Positions 25,007-34,410 are shown, numbered from the stretch's first letter. The stretch: DNA of 64,000 bases from DATMXT01 sp963662765 (GCA_963662765.2 CAXXUP010000008.1:496001-560000), one strand, 5' to 3'. Translations and numbers: made by a program. The notes: generated by a model from the sequence alone, not told the origin.

Positions 25007-25088
25007 GGGCTGTTCTCCTTTGCGTATGTATTCGTTAATTTTTCTTTGCATGACTCTACGCCGGGTCTAAAGGGGGAGAAGAGAGCCG

Positions 25089-25529
25089 TCAGCCACCGTG
25101 GGCTTTCTTTAAGTCGGTGTCGCACTTGTAGCAAAATCGGCGGGAAGTGTCGGTCACGGTGCCGCATTTTGGGCAGACGCAGCGGGTCACCTCAGGAAGC
25201 AGATAGTAGCCGGAGACTGGGTCAAACTGACCATAGGTGTCGGTCAGATGGGCGTGCTGTGGAGTCTCGATGTCGACTTTCGCCTTTTTCCTTTGGACTT
25301 TTTCCATAACCGCGGATTTTCTCTGTGCCACAGGCACAAAACCCGTTGAAAGCGGTTTTGCGTCATCGCCCGCAGCTTTCTTCCTCAGAGCCGCCGCTCC
25401 CTTGCCGACCAGCAGCCCTCCCAAAATAATGAGCGGCGCCGCCCGTGTGGCAACGCCGGTCACCATCAGGGCAATTCCGCCCACTATGTCAGCTCCGTCC
25501 GGGCTCTTTTTCTTTACCATTTTATTCAT
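25089..25529 (-). CDS. small membrane protein with C-terminal zinc ribbon, unknown function
   Basis: A 146-residue protein of no recognised family. A hydrophobic, Gly-rich N-terminal part (DIVGGIALMVTGVATRAAPLIILGG in overlapping pieces, residues 14-40) suggests one or two membrane passes. A basic linker follows, then a C-terminal zinc ribbon with Cys pairs CPKCG and CYKC. ATG 25529 follows GAGGAG by 5 bases. A likely promoter (TTGCAT, 16 bp, TATAAT on the minus strand) lies near 25590-25620. It is divergent from the TolC-like efflux operon. Confidence 0.6.
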   Translation of the reverse strand: MNKMVKKKSPDGADIVGGIALMVTGVATRAAPLIILGGLLVGKGAAALRKKAAGDDAKPLSTGFVPVAQRKSAVMEKVQRKKAKVDIETPQHAHLTDTYGQFDPVSGYYLLPEVTRCVCPKCGTVTDTSRRFCYKCDTDLKKAHGG

Positions 25530-25652
25530 TGCTGCTCCTCGTGTGTCTAGCGAGAACTTTTGTTTTCATACCGTAGACATTCATGGTGCTATTATAACAC
25601 AACTTATGGATTATGCAATGGTAAGACTGCACAGGAATACATGAATTTTGAC

Positions 25653-25681
25653 TTTACATTATTAGATAAAGACTCTATAAT
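25653..25681 (+). promoter_or_regulatory. promoter of the TolC/RND operon
   Basis: TTTACA (25653-25658), a 17-bp spacer and TATAAT (25676-25681). The start codon at 25704 is only about 16 bases past the expected start site. Confidence 0.75.
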
Positions 25682-25703
25682 TTTCAGTAATGAGGTGAAA
25701 ACA

Positions 25704-26837
25704 ATGATGAAAAAACGGTTCATGTGCTTGCTTATGACTGCGGCGCTCGCGCTGCCGGCTGCTGCAGCCCCCCTCGAGTTCTCGCAAGTGTCGGACCTCG
25801 TGGCGGCTTCAAACCGCCAGATCGCAATGAACGCGCTGACCCTTGCCGTGCTGCAGTCGAACGGTACGGTGGCCGACGCCCAGAACAATATTTACCAGCT
25901 GTCAGGGGGACTGTCCTCCATTGCCGAAAACCTGATAGAATCGGGAGACGCCATCGGAGTTGCTGCAGGAAGCGGCCTTTCGCTGACGGCGCAGTACATA
26001 GCGGCCCAGGCCAAATCCATCGACATCTCCCAGCGCGACATTGAGGTCTACAAGCTGCAGTTTGCGCAGGCCGACGAGAAAATCAAAAATGCCGCCGAGA
26101 GCCTGCTTCCGGTGCTGGCACGCCTTGAAATCGGAGCCGCCGCCGCCGACCGCGCTGCCCCGCTGCTGGAGAACGCCATTACGGCAAAAGAGGTGGCCGT
26201 CTCCCGCGGGCTTGCGACGGGAACCGAACTGCTCTCGGCTAAGCTTGATGCAGCAAAGCTTGCGGCGACAAAAGCCGAGCTTGCCGCAAAAAGGCAGGCG
26301 CTTGTCATGCAGCTGAATTCACTTTTAGGGCGCAGCTACGACGCCGAGCTCACGCTTGCGCCGCTGCCGGAACCCGATGTAGCCTACATGGACCCGGCCA
26401 ACCTTGCAACTGACATTACAAAGGCAAAAGCGGCAAACTTTGACACCGCCATCCTGCGCAAGGAGTACTCAGCCATCAAAACCGAGAATTCGGAGGGGGA
26501 CGAAATGCCCTCCGCCATCAAACAAAAGCAGGCAAAGCGCCTTGAGATCGAGGCGGCCGAAGAGCAGCTTGCCATGCGCATGACAAAGCTTTCGTACGAC
26601 ATTGCGGCATCCCGCGAAAACCTGACAGCGCTGGAGCTGGCAGGGGAGCTTGCGGCCGAACAAAGCCGGCAGGCCGTGGCCAAGTATGCGGTCGGCAGGC
26701 TCTCAAAGCTCGAGGCCGACGCCGCTGCCGAAGGGGCGAGCACGGCGGCCGACGCGGTGAGAAGCGCCAAGATCGAGCTTTTCTGGATGATTGAGACCTA
26801 TAAGTGGGCCGTCAAAGGGCTTACTCCGGAGGCATAA
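25704..26837 (+). CDS. TolC-like efflux protein, apparently without barrel strands
   Basis: A 377-residue secreted protein with a signal peptide (MTAALALPAAAAP) and two long Ala/Glu/Leu-rich helical halves in the outer-membrane-efflux-protein pattern (AKLDAAKLAATKAELAAKRQ and AGELAAEQSRQAVAKYAVGR). It is shorter than canonical TolC, and I see no beta-strand hairpins of the sort that build the outer-membrane barrel. It may act as a coiled-coil tube or scaffold outside a single membrane. It is the first gene of an operon with an adaptor and an RND pump. ATG 25704 lies 6 bases behind GAGGTG. Confidence 0.75.
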   Translation: MMKKRFMCLLMTAALALPAAAAPLEFSQVSDLVAASNRQIAMNALTLAVLQSNGTVADAQNNIYQLSGGLSSIAENLIESGDAIGVAAGSGLSLTAQYIAAQAKSIDISQRDIEVYKLQFAQADEKIKNAAESLLPVLARLEIGAAAADRAAPLLENAITAKEVAVSRGLATGTELLSAKLDAAKLAATKAELAAKRQALVMQLNSLLGRSYDAELTLAPLPEPDVAYMDPANLATDITKAKAANFDTAILRKEYSAIKTENSEGDEMPSAIKQKQAKRLEIEAAEEQLAMRMTKLSYDIAASRENLTALELAGELAAEQSRQAVAKYAVGRLSKLEADAAAEGASTAADAVRSAKIELFWMIETYKWAVKGLTPEA

Positions 26838-26925
26838 AACGAAAAGCGCCGAAAAGGACCGGCGGAGGGCGGTGGGCGTCCAATTCCCGTCGCCTTTGGC
26901 ATCCCTCTTGTGAAAGGACATAACT

Positions 26926-28071
26926 GTGAAGAGAATCTCTCCAATTTTTATTGGGCTTGCGCTGCTGCTTAGCGCCTGCTCCGCGACGACTTCTGCACAG
27001 CCACAGGAGCAACTTGTCGCCGTTACGGCGACAAAGGTGCAGGTCATGGCCCTTGAAAACAGGGTGGAGTTTTCCGGACGGGTAACACCGGAAAACTCCA
27101 CAGCTGTTTTTTCTAAATTGCCTGGCAAGGTTGAGTACGCACCGCTTACCGTGGGGGACACCGTAGAGGCGGGGCAGGTGCTGTTTAAACTCGAGACTAC
27201 GGATCTCGCGCTGCAGCTCGACACGGTCTCGGCCGCACTGTCGGTAGCCGAGGCGGCCTACGCCGCGGGCTCTGTGCAGCAGGCGGGCTCGGTGCCGCTT
27301 GCCGCGTCCCAGCTCGAACTGGCAAGACAGGCCGTGGAGGATCTGACCGCTCTCTACGAGACCGGGGCCACAACCAAAACGCAGCTTGACGAGGCAAAAC
27401 TTGCGCTGGAGGGGGCCCAGCTTCAGTATGATACCGCTGTGGCGGCAAACACCGACTCGGTGGCGGCGGCCCAGCTCGAGCAGGCAAGAGCTGCCTACAA
27501 CGCGGCGGCCACCCAATTCGACTATGCCACGGTGCGCGCCCCCGTGGCCGGCACCGTCACCTACTATGCGCCCAAAGCGTATTCCATGATCTCGAACACC
27601 GCCCCCGCCGTCGTCATTACAACGGGAGAGGGCTGCAAGGTCGCTTTTGCGGTATCGCCCTCCTACGCAGGCCGGTTTTCCGTCGGCGATGTGGTCACGG
27701 TGGATAAAACGGAGTCCGCTGCCGTCACGCTGGTGGGGGAGCTGCCGGACAGCGCGACAGGACTCATCCCCATGGAGGCTGTGACCGAAGGCACCACCAG
27801 CCGAAAAGCCGGCCAGGTTGTGGCGGTCTCGGCCGTCACACAGCGGGCTCAGGATGCCATTGCTCTGCCGCTTGACGCGGTGCGCAACGACGCCTCGGGT
27901 GACTATGTCTACCTCTCGGTCGGAGGTGTGGCAAAGAAGACCTACATCACGGCCGGAGTCGTCACGGCCGAGTATGTGCAGGCCCTTACAGGCGTAGCGG
28001 CGGGAGATATGGTCGTCACCTCCTGGAGCTCGCTGCTGACAGACGGGGCAGCGCTTACCATCGTGGAATAA
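26926..28071 (+). CDS. RND efflux adaptor lipoprotein (HlyD/MFP family)
   Basis: A 381-residue membrane fusion protein with a lipoprotein signal (LLSAC). The first lipoyl half is LPGKVEYAPLTVGDTVEAGQ and the second is VRAPVAGTVTYYAPKAYSMI, with a helical hairpin between them. Beta-barrel and membrane-proximal domains occupy the C-terminus (IALPLDAVRNDASGDYVY). It links the RND pump encoded next to the TolC-like protein encoded before. GTG 26926 lies 7 bases after GAAAGGA. The 88-base gap before it holds no clear promoter, so the three genes are probably one transcript. Confidence 0.9.
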   Translation: MKRISPIFIGLALLLSACSATTSAQPQEQLVAVTATKVQVMALENRVEFSGRVTPENSTAVFSKLPGKVEYAPLTVGDTVEAGQVLFKLETTDLALQLDTVSAALSVAEAAYAAGSVQQAGSVPLAASQLELARQAVEDLTALYETGATTKTQLDEAKLALEGAQLQYDTAVAANTDSVAAAQLEQARAAYNAAATQFDYATVRAPVAGTVTYYAPKAYSMISNTAPAVVITTGEGCKVAFAVSPSYAGRFSVGDVVTVDKTESAAVTLVGELPDSATGLIPMEAVTEGTTSRKAGQVVAVSAVTQRAQDAIALPLDAVRNDASGDYVYLSVGGVAKKTYITAGVVTAEYVQALTGVAAGDMVVTSWSSLLTDGAALTIVE

Positions 28072-28128
28072 AAGAGAGACAAAACTGCCGTTTTCAGGCG
28101 GCTCTATTCGAGCATAACGGAGGAAACC

Positions 28129-31100
28129 ATGCCAATTTCCCGCCTTGCCATACGCCGGCCGATAGCACTGCTCATGTGCGTTTTGACCGTTGTCGTCTTC
28201 GGCTTTGTGGCGCTGCGCTCCATGCCGGTCGACCTCATCTCCGACATCAATATGCCCATCGCCACCGTCTTCACAACCTATCCGGGAGCCAGCCCAACCG
28301 AGGTCGAGAGCCTTGTCACGGCACCCTTGGAGGACTCTCTCATGACCATGCCGGGGCTGTCGGAGCTCACCTCAGTGTCGGATGAGAACTATTCTCTCAT
28401 CATTTTGCAGTTTGACTACGGCAGCGATCTCGACCGGCTCATGCTGACAGTACGGGAGAAGGTCGATGCTGTGCGAAACGACCTGCCCGAGGGGGCGGGA
28501 TCGCCTGCGGCAGCTCAAATTAACGTGAACGATATGCCCGTCTGCGTCGTCGCCGTCACCGGTGCCGATGAGAGTCGGCTGCTGCAAACTGTCGAGGAGC
28601 AGGTGGTGCCGGCCTTCGAGCGCATTGACGGCGTCGCCTCGGTGGCGGTGTCGGGCGGCATCAAACAGGAGATTGCGGTGGAGGTGAAGCCGGAGGCGCT
28701 GCAAGCCTACGGACTTAGCCAGACCACCATTGCGGGACTCGTAGGTGCCTCCTACGTCAACTTGCCCATCGGAAGTCTGCCTTATGGGAGCCGAGAGCTT
28801 TTGACCCGCGGCGAATACCGGTTTTCGTCTGCGGCCGAGGTGGCAGCCATTCCGGTCGTCACCCTCAAAGGTGCTGTGCTGCGTATGGACGACGTGGCGA
28901 CGGTCGAGGAGCAAGATGCGGCGCCCGAAACGCTCGGGCGGCTCGATGGAAAACCGGCCGTGCTGCTGACCATCAACAAGCAGCAGTCGGGCAATGCACT
29001 GCTCATCGCCGAGAAGGCCACAAAGGTGGTCGAAAGTTACGAGGGCAATGCAGACCTTACAATGGCGCTGGTTGCCAATCAGGGCAAGCTCATTGAAGAC
29101 TCGGTCATGAACGTGGCCTCCTCCCTCATCTACGGCGGGCTCTTAGCCGTGCTCGTGCTGTGGGCCATCCTGGGGCAGCTGAAACTTGCCGGCATCATAG
29201 GTACCGCTATCCCCATTTCGGTCATGGCGACCTTTTTTGCCATGTACTTCTCGGGGCTGACCTTAAACATTGTCTCATTGGCGGGTCTTGTCATTGCGGT
29301 CGGAATGATGGTCGACAACTCGATTGTCATCCTGGAGAGCATCTTCACCTGCCGGGCGCAAGGCATGGAGCCCCGCAAGGCGGCGGCAGCCGGAACGAGG
29401 GCGGTGGGCGCTGCCGTGTCGGCCTCAACGTTGACAACAGTGTCGGTCTTCTTGCCCATCCTGTTTATTGCGGGGCTTGCCCGTGAGATGTTCAGGCAGG
29501 TGGCGCTGACCATCACCTACTCCATGCTGCTGTCGCTGCTGACCTCGGTGACAGTGGTGCCCTGCCTCTTTGTGCTTTTAAACCCCCGCGATCCCGAGGG
29601 GCAGCGGCAGGGGAAAATTCTCGACGCCATCATCGATAGATACGGCCGACTTGTAGCCTGGAGCACCGATCACCGCTTTACGACAGTGGGCATCGCAGTG
29701 GGGACACTTGCGGCAAGCCTGACACTGATCCCCCTCATCGGCACCGAAATGCTGCCGCCGATGGACCAAGGGCGCGTAACGGTCAAGGTGGAGGCCGAGC
29801 GGGGAACCAGCATCGACCATATGGAGGAGCTGGCGGGGCGCATAGAGGACGAGCTTACCAAATACCCAGACATTGAGCACTACACTGCGACGGTAGGCGG
29901 CACCTCGGGCCTTGTCGGTGTTTCGGGCACAAACGAGATGACCATGACCGCCTATCTGAAGGAGGACCGCAATCTCTCTACATATGACATCGTCGACGGA
30001 CTGCGGGAGGACTTTGCGAACTTCACGGGGGCCGACGTCACGGTCGTCGCTGTCGACTCGCTGGTGACCGCCATCGTCGGCAACACAGGCGACATGGGTA
30101 CCGGTGGTGTGTCGGTCTCAGTGTCGGGGGCTGACGAGGCCAGTCTGCGGTACGCTGTACAAAAGATCGAGGAGATGGCCCGCGGAGTGACCGGCGTCAT
30201 CTCCACCACCTCGTCGCTTGGCTCAGGCGCGCCGGAGCTGCGGGTTGAGGTCGATGCCGTCAAGGCGGCAGCCTACGGTTTGACGCCCGCAACTGTTTTG
30301 GCCCAGGCCCGCTATGCCATGACCGGCATCGAAGCCGCCGTCATGGAGAAGTCGGGGTCGGAGTACCCGGTGCGGGTGGTCTATCCCGACCGGTCGTTTG
30401 CCACGGCGGCCGACCTTGAGGCATTGCCCATCCAGGCGCCTACCGGTGTCTTCGTTCCACTCTCCGAGATGGCCGTAGTCATTCAGGGGGAGGGCCCCCT
30501 AGCCATCCGGCGCACCGATAACCGGCGGGTCATGTCGGTGTCAGCCATCGCCGACAGCACATCCCAGAGCGTTACGGCGTCCGAGTTCAAGGAAAAACTC
30601 GCCGCCCTCGACCTTCCGGCCGGCATCGAAGTGACGATGGGCGGCCAGGAGATGCTCAAAAACGAGGCCTTCTCGGGACTGACGACGGCGCTTCTCATGG
30701 CGCTGCTCCTGGTCTTCATGATCATGGCCGCCCAGTTTGAGTCGCTGCGGTTTTCGGCCGTCGTCATGCTGTCGGTGCCCATGGCATTTTCGGGCGGAAT
30801 CTTAGCGCTGCTTTTGACCGGCACCACCCTTAACCTGGCCTCCCTCATGGGGGTCGTCATGTTGGTCGGTGTCGTCGTCAACAACGCCATCGTGCTCATC
30901 GACCGCGCCCAGCAAAACCGCGAGGCCGGTATGCCCATCCGGGACGCGGTCATTGAGGCCGGCCGGATCCGGCTACGCCCCATCATTATGACCACCATCA
31001 CCACTTTCTTAGGTCTTCTGCCGCTGGCTTTGGCCATCGGCAGCGGCACCGAGCTCATGCAGCCCATGGCCATCATCTCCATGGGGGGACTCATGTCCTC

Positions 31101-31161
31101 GACGGTGCTGACGCTGCTCGTCATCCCCTGTGCCTACCTCATCACAGCCAAAAAGAAATAA
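28129..31161 (+). CDS. RND efflux pump, HAE1/AcrB-like permease
   Basis: A 1010-residue, 12-helix pump with the RND duplication. The first half has the N-terminal helix after MPISRLAIRRPIALLM, porter loops, and helix 4 with GMMVDNSIVILESI near residue 395. The second half has VSVPMAFSGG-like helices and GVVVNNAIVLIDRAQ. AcrB uses two neighbouring Asp residues in helix 4 and a Lys in helix 10 for proton relay; here the first Asp is kept, the second is Asn, and the helix-10 Lys is Asn, a pattern seen in many Gram-positive RND proteins. Substrates probably include drugs or lipids; not determinable here. Confidence 0.92.
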   Translation: MPISRLAIRRPIALLMCVLTVVVFGFVALRSMPVDLISDINMPIATVFTTYPGASPTEVESLVTAPLEDSLMTMPGLSELTSVSDENYSLIILQFDYGSDLDRLMLTVREKVDAVRNDLPEGAGSPAAAQINVNDMPVCVVAVTGADESRLLQTVEEQVVPAFERIDGVASVAVSGGIKQEIAVEVKPEALQAYGLSQTTIAGLVGASYVNLPIGSLPYGSRELLTRGEYRFSSAAEVAAIPVVTLKGAVLRMDDVATVEEQDAAPETLGRLDGKPAVLLTINKQQSGNALLIAEKATKVVESYEGNADLTMALVANQGKLIEDSVMNVASSLIYGGLLAVLVLWAILGQLKLAGIIGTAIPISVMATFFAMYFSGLTLNIVSLAGLVIAVGMMVDNSIVILESIFTCRAQGMEPRKAAAAGTRAVGAAVSASTLTTVSVFLPILFIAGLAREMFRQVALTITYSMLLSLLTSVTVVPCLFVLLNPRDPEGQRQGKILDAIIDRYGRLVAWSTDHRFTTVGIAVGTLAASLTLIPLIGTEMLPPMDQGRVTVKVEAERGTSIDHMEELAGRIEDELTKYPDIEHYTATVGGTSGLVGVSGTNEMTMTAYLKEDRNLSTYDIVDGLREDFANFTGADVTVVAVDSLVTAIVGNTGDMGTGGVSVSVSGADEASLRYAVQKIEEMARGVTGVISTTSSLGSGAPELRVEVDAVKAAAYGLTPATVLAQARYAMTGIEAAVMEKSGSEYPVRVVYPDRSFATAADLEALPIQAPTGVFVPLSEMAVVIQGEGPLAIRRTDNRRVMSVSAIADSTSQSVTASEFKEKLAALDLPAGIEVTMGGQEMLKNEAFSGLTTALLMALLLVFMIMAAQFESLRFSAVVMLSVPMAFSGGILALLLTGTTLNLASLMGVVMLVGVVVNNAIVLIDRAQQNREAGMPIRDAVIEAGRIRLRPIIMTTITTFLGLLPLALAIGSGTELMQPMAIISMGGLMSSTVLTLLVIPCAYLITAKKK

Positions 31162-31237
31162 GTGGCATCGAGGTATCAAAAAAAAGGGCAGCCCCAGCGA
31201 TTTGCAGGCTGGACGGAGGCGAAAACGCACAAAAAAA

Positions 31238-31299
31238 GGCGGCTCATGCCGCCCTTAAAAGAGACACGCAGCGAAAAAGTTTCACTGCGTGTCTCTTTT
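31238..31299. terminator. tandem terminators, second one bidirectional
   Basis: GGCGGC-TCAT-GCCGCC (31238-31253) is followed by the 15-bp stem AAAAGAGACACGCAG/CTGCGTGTCTCTTTT (31257-31299). They separate the converging RND operon and dnaC gene and serve both strands. Confidence 0.85.
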
Positions 31300-31301
31300 C
31301 A

Positions 31302-32282
31302 TTATGTCTTCGCCTGTCTGCGCTGCATGCGTACATCTTCGCCTGCAAACTGCAGGATGGTGTAGCCGTCCAAAAACCGCGAGGTCAGTTTCTGGGTGTA
31401 GTTTTGGGCGAGCTCGGGAACTGTGTAGTTGGTGCTGATGACGGTTTTGCGGCCGGTGATGAGCCGGGTGTTTATGAGAGTAAAGAGCTCGGAGAGGGTG
31501 ACCGAGGTGGCATATTCCGAGCCGAGGTCGTCCATGACGAGCAGGTCACAGGTGAGATAGATCTCAGGGTCGGGATCGGTGGCGCGGCCAAAGCGCCGGT
31601 CCTCGAGCCGCCGCAGGATGTTGGCGGTCATGTCATACTGCACACCAAAGCCTTGGGCTGCCAGTTCCCCAGCCATGGCCGAGGAGAGGTGGGTCTTGCC
31701 GAGCCCCGTGGGGCCGGTCAGGAGCAGACCGCGACCGGGCGTCTCGAAATCCCGGATGAACTCCCGGCAGACTGCCAGGTTTTTCTCCATGCGCCGCCTG
31801 GGGGAGACGCCGGCGGCGTCCGGCTTGTCGAGGTAGTGAGAGAGGTCAAAGCTGTCGAAGGTCTGGCCTGCCAAAGCGGTCGCCAGCACCGACGATTTAT
31901 AGGCCTGCCTGCGTAGCTCGGCCGTATAGCACTCGCAGGGTCCCCCACTGGGGCTGACGCCGGTGTCGTTGCAGCGCTTGCAAGCGTATTCGACTAGATA
32001 TGTATTTTGCGGCAGCCGGCAGACGGTGAGCAGCTCGGCCCGCTCGGCCTGCAGCGCCGTGATAAGCTCCTTGGCCTTCCAGACGGCAGCCGACCCCTCG
32101 CGGCGCAATACACCGTGGGCCATGCCGGCGGCAGCTTTGGCCATCTCGGCCTCTATTTCGGAAAACCGGGGATTTATTGTCCGAGCCTTGTCCTTGCGGG
32201 CTTCACAGGCGGACTGGGCACCCTGTCTGCGGGCGGCCAGCGCCTCGTCGGCCTGCCGCACAATGTCCTTGCCGTACTTCAT
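31302..32282 (-). CDS. DnaC/DnaI-type helicase loader ATPase
   Basis: A 326-residue AAA+ ATPase. Residues 1-110 form a charged N-terminal region, followed by a small zinc-type cluster (CKRCNDTG and CECY). Then come Walker A GPTGLGKTHLSSA, Walker B LLVMDDLGSE and the sensor-like STNYTVPEL. It loads the replicative helicase during restart or initiation. Its start overlaps the DnaD-domain gene stop by 4 bases, the classical DnaD-DnaI pairing in Firmicutes. IstB transposition helpers share the core, but no transposase is near, so the replication role is preferred. Confidence 0.9.
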   Translation of the reverse strand: MKYGKDIVRQADEALAARRQGAQSACEARKDKARTINPRFSEIEAEMAKAAAGMAHGVLRREGSAAVWKAKELITALQAERAELLTVCRLPQNTYLVEYACKRCNDTGVSPSGGPCECYTAELRRQAYKSSVLATALAGQTFDSFDLSHYLDKPDAAGVSPRRRMEKNLAVCREFIRDFETPGRGLLLTGPTGLGKTHLSSAMAGELAAQGFGVQYDMTANILRRLEDRRFGRATDPDPEIYLTCDLLVMDDLGSEYATSVTLSELFTLINTRLITGRKTVISTNYTVPELAQNYTQKLTSRFLDGYTILQFAGEDVRMQRRQAKT

Positions 32283-33259
32283 TTTTCTTCATCCCCCTTG
32301 CCGTAGAGCTCGGTAAAGTTCCATTCCATGAATTTATCGATGTCGTAGGAGGGCTGCGCCCCCGTGTCTCGATTTTTGCGGCCGGCTGTCTTTGCCGGAG
32401 GCGGCACCTCTGCGGCTGCGGCCTCGGGGGTCGCAATGCCCTTGGCGTTCCAACTGGTCAAAATCCGGTCGATGTAGGCAAACGAGAGTTTGCCGATCGC
32501 GTCGACGCACTTCTCGTAGGCCAGCTCCACCATGTCTTTTCCATATCGGAAGTCCTCGGTCCAGCGGGAGATGAAATCCCGCTCTTTTTTGGAGAGCCGC
32601 CTCTCCCCGATGCCAAAAATGGAACGCACAGTGCCTTCGGCGTTCTTTTGGGTCCTGCGGCGAGCGATGTACCGCTCGGCGTCGGCCGGCGCCGCAATGC
32701 CAAGTCGCATCCACTCGGCCGCCCGGTCCTCAATGGCTTTGGCCGAGGTCTTGCCCTCCGATCGGCACAGGGAGAAGAGCAGCAGGATAGTCTCGGGCGG
32801 CAGCCCGTAATAATCTCCGAGCGCATAGAGAATCTCGTACTCGGTGGAGCTGAAGGTGCGCCCCAGCATGCTCTGCCCTGTCAGCAGGGCCGAGCGCAGG
32901 TCGGGGTTTTGGGCCAATGCCGCTTCAATCTCAGCAAAGCGGTAGGAGGGGCGGCGGGTCTCTGTGGTGCGGCCCGCGGCCGGCGCGCCGCAAACCGTGG
33001 GCGGTGCCACCGCGACATGCTTGTCCGACAGCATGAAAACCCCGCGGTCGACCCAAGCCGCAACGGCCTCGCCGAAGGCGGAGGCCGTCAGCCCGAGCGC
33101 CTCGCAGGCTGCCTCTTCAGTGGCCTTTGGGCCCGCCGCGAGTAGCCAAAGCAGCACCTTCAGCTCCGCTTCTGTGGCGGAGGAAAGGTGCTTTACGGCA
33201 ACCGACGTCGGCACTAAAAACCAGGCCGACGGCAGCGTAAGATCAAAGTTGAGGGACAT
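32279..33259 (-). CDS. DnaD domain protein (replication initiation)
   Basis: A 326-residue protein with an N-terminal winged-helix-like region (residues 15-80, LPSAWFLVPTSVAVKHL...). DnaD/DnaB-type domains follow, the last ending in the family motif KLSFAYIDRILTSWNAKGI, and then a Pro/Ala-rich linker and a short tail. It helps remodel the origin and recruits the helicase loader encoded downstream. ATG 33259 lies 5 bases behind GGAGG; a TTG 12 bases earlier overlaps that site and is rejected. A promoter lies just upstream. Confidence 0.87.
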   Translation of the reverse strand: MSLNFDLTLPSAWFLVPTSVAVKHLSSATEAELKVLLWLLAAGPKATEEAACEALGLTASAFGEAVAAWVDRGVFMLSDKHVAVAPPTVCGAPAAGRTTETRRPSYRFAEIEAALAQNPDLRSALLTGQSMLGRTFSSTEYEILYALGDYYGLPPETILLLFSLCRSEGKTSAKAIEDRAAEWMRLGIAAPADAERYIARRRTQKNAEGTVRSIFGIGERRLSKKERDFISRWTEDFRYGKDMVELAYEKCVDAIGKLSFAYIDRILTSWNAKGIATPEAAAAEVPPPAKTAGRKNRDTGAQPSYDIDKFMEWNFTELYGKGDEEK

Positions 33260-33295
33260 GTTCGCCTCCAAAAGCGGGGAGTTTTCTATGGTACC

Positions 33296-33325
33296 ATCAT
33301 ATCACACGACGGGGGTTTTGGACAA
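33296..33325 (-). promoter_or_regulatory. promoter of the dnaD-dnaC operon
   Basis: On the minus strand TTGTCC, an 18-bp spacer and TATGAT end about 37 bases before the DnaD start. Confidence 0.6.
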
Positions 33326-33431
33326 TATATAAACGCGCGGTTTGGAAAGTCCGTGCCTGAATGCGTCCCGCTCTGGACAAACCGCACAAAATACCCCGTG
33401 AAGTATGACAAAAGTCTAGCAAAATAGGGCA

Positions 33432-33460
33432 TTGAAAATAGATATTTATACGTATATAAT
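33432..33460 (+). promoter_or_regulatory. promoter of the solute-binding lipoprotein gene
   Basis: TTGAAA, a 17-bp spacer and TATAAT, followed 33 bases later by the GTG start. Confidence 0.8.
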
Positions 33461-33493
33461 AATAAACATTCAACACTTTGAGGGGGACTACCT

Positions 33494-34333
33494 GTGAAAA
33501 AATATCTTGCACTGATTATGGCGCTGCTGATTATGGCACTTGCCGGTTGCGCGCAAAAGACCGATACACCCCCGGCCGTAGAGCCGGAGGAGCCTGTCTC
33601 CAAGCTCGACCAGATCAAGGAGGCCGGAGTCATCACTATGTGCACCAGCCCCGACTACGCGCCCTATGAGTTTGAGGATCTCTCCAAAAAGGATCAGGAT
33701 AAATACGTGGGCGCCGACATAGAGCTTGGCAAGTACATCGCCGAGAAGCTCGGTGTCACGCTTGAAGTCAAGGCCATGGATTTCAACACCTGCCTTGAGG
33801 CGGTCAAGCAGGGCACCGTCGACATGGGCATTGCCGGTTTTGCCTACAAGGAGGACCGTGCCGAGTCCATGCTGCTGGTTGGCCCCTACAACGTGGGCAA
33901 CGGCTATCAGGGACTTCTGATTCCGGCCGACAAGGCTGACCAGTACAAGACGGTCGACGACTTCAAGGGCAAGAAGATCGCGGCGCAAGTTGCGACGCTG
34001 CAGTACGACCTCGTCGCGCAGCAGACGCCGGGGGCTGAGGTTGTGACCGTCACGACCATTCAGGACGGTGTCATGATGGTGCAGACCGGCAAGGTCGACG
34101 CACTCTGTGTGCTGTCCACCGTCGGCGAGGAATATGTCAAGCAGTATGACACGCTGGCCATGAGTACGGTGCAGTACTACACGATGGAGGGTACCTATGT
34201 GCTGGTGGCAAAGGAATTTGCCGATTTAGCCGAGGAGCTGCAGCCAATCGTCGAAGAGGCCGACACCACAGGGCTCTATGCCGGCTGGGTTGAGGACGCG
34301 AAGGCACTTGCCGCCGAGCTCGGGATAGAATAA
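33494..34333 (+). CDS. polar amino acid-type ABC substrate-binding lipoprotein (orphan)
   Basis: A 279-residue lipoprotein (lipobox LAGC) of the family-3 solute-binding fold. Landmarks are IKEAGVITMCTSPDYAPYEF, VGADIELGKYIAEKLG, FNTCLEAVKQGTVDMGIAGF and GKKIAAQVATLQYDLVAQQT. It would capture an amino acid outside the membrane and hand it to an ABC permease. No permease or ATPase gene is adjacent, so the partner must lie elsewhere or it acts as a sensor. The GTG start lies 8 bases after GAGGGGG. Monocistronic, with its own promoter and strong terminator. Confidence 0.9.
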   Translation: MKKYLALIMALLIMALAGCAQKTDTPPAVEPEEPVSKLDQIKEAGVITMCTSPDYAPYEFEDLSKKDQDKYVGADIELGKYIAEKLGVTLEVKAMDFNTCLEAVKQGTVDMGIAGFAYKEDRAESMLLVGPYNVGNGYQGLLIPADKADQYKTVDDFKGKKIAAQVATLQYDLVAQQTPGAEVVTVTTIQDGVMMVQTGKVDALCVLSTVGEEYVKQYDTLAMSTVQYYTMEGTYVLVAKEFADLAEELQPIVEEADTTGLYAGWVEDAKALAAELGIE

Positions 34334-34357
34334 CAAGCTAAGTTCGAGGGGGGAGAG

Positions 34358-34410
34358 GCCCCGCCGGTTATGCAATATTATGCATAGCCGGTGGGGCTCC
34401 TTTTGTTTTT
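34358..34410 (+). terminator. intrinsic terminator of the binding-protein gene
   Basis: A 17-bp stem (GCCCCGCCGGTTATGCA against TGCATAGCCGGTGGGGC, two G-U pairs) with a 6-base loop is followed by TCCTTTTGTTTTT. Confidence 0.87.

Noticed and set aside
25560..25703. An N-terminal extension of the TolC-like gene to 25560
   Set aside because: The promoter at 25653-25681 lies inside it, and the ribosome site and signal peptide place the start at 25704.
31302..32282. DnaC-like gene as an IstB transposition helper of an insertion sequence
   Set aside because: No transposase or terminal repeats are near, and the adjoining DnaD gene fits the replication pair.
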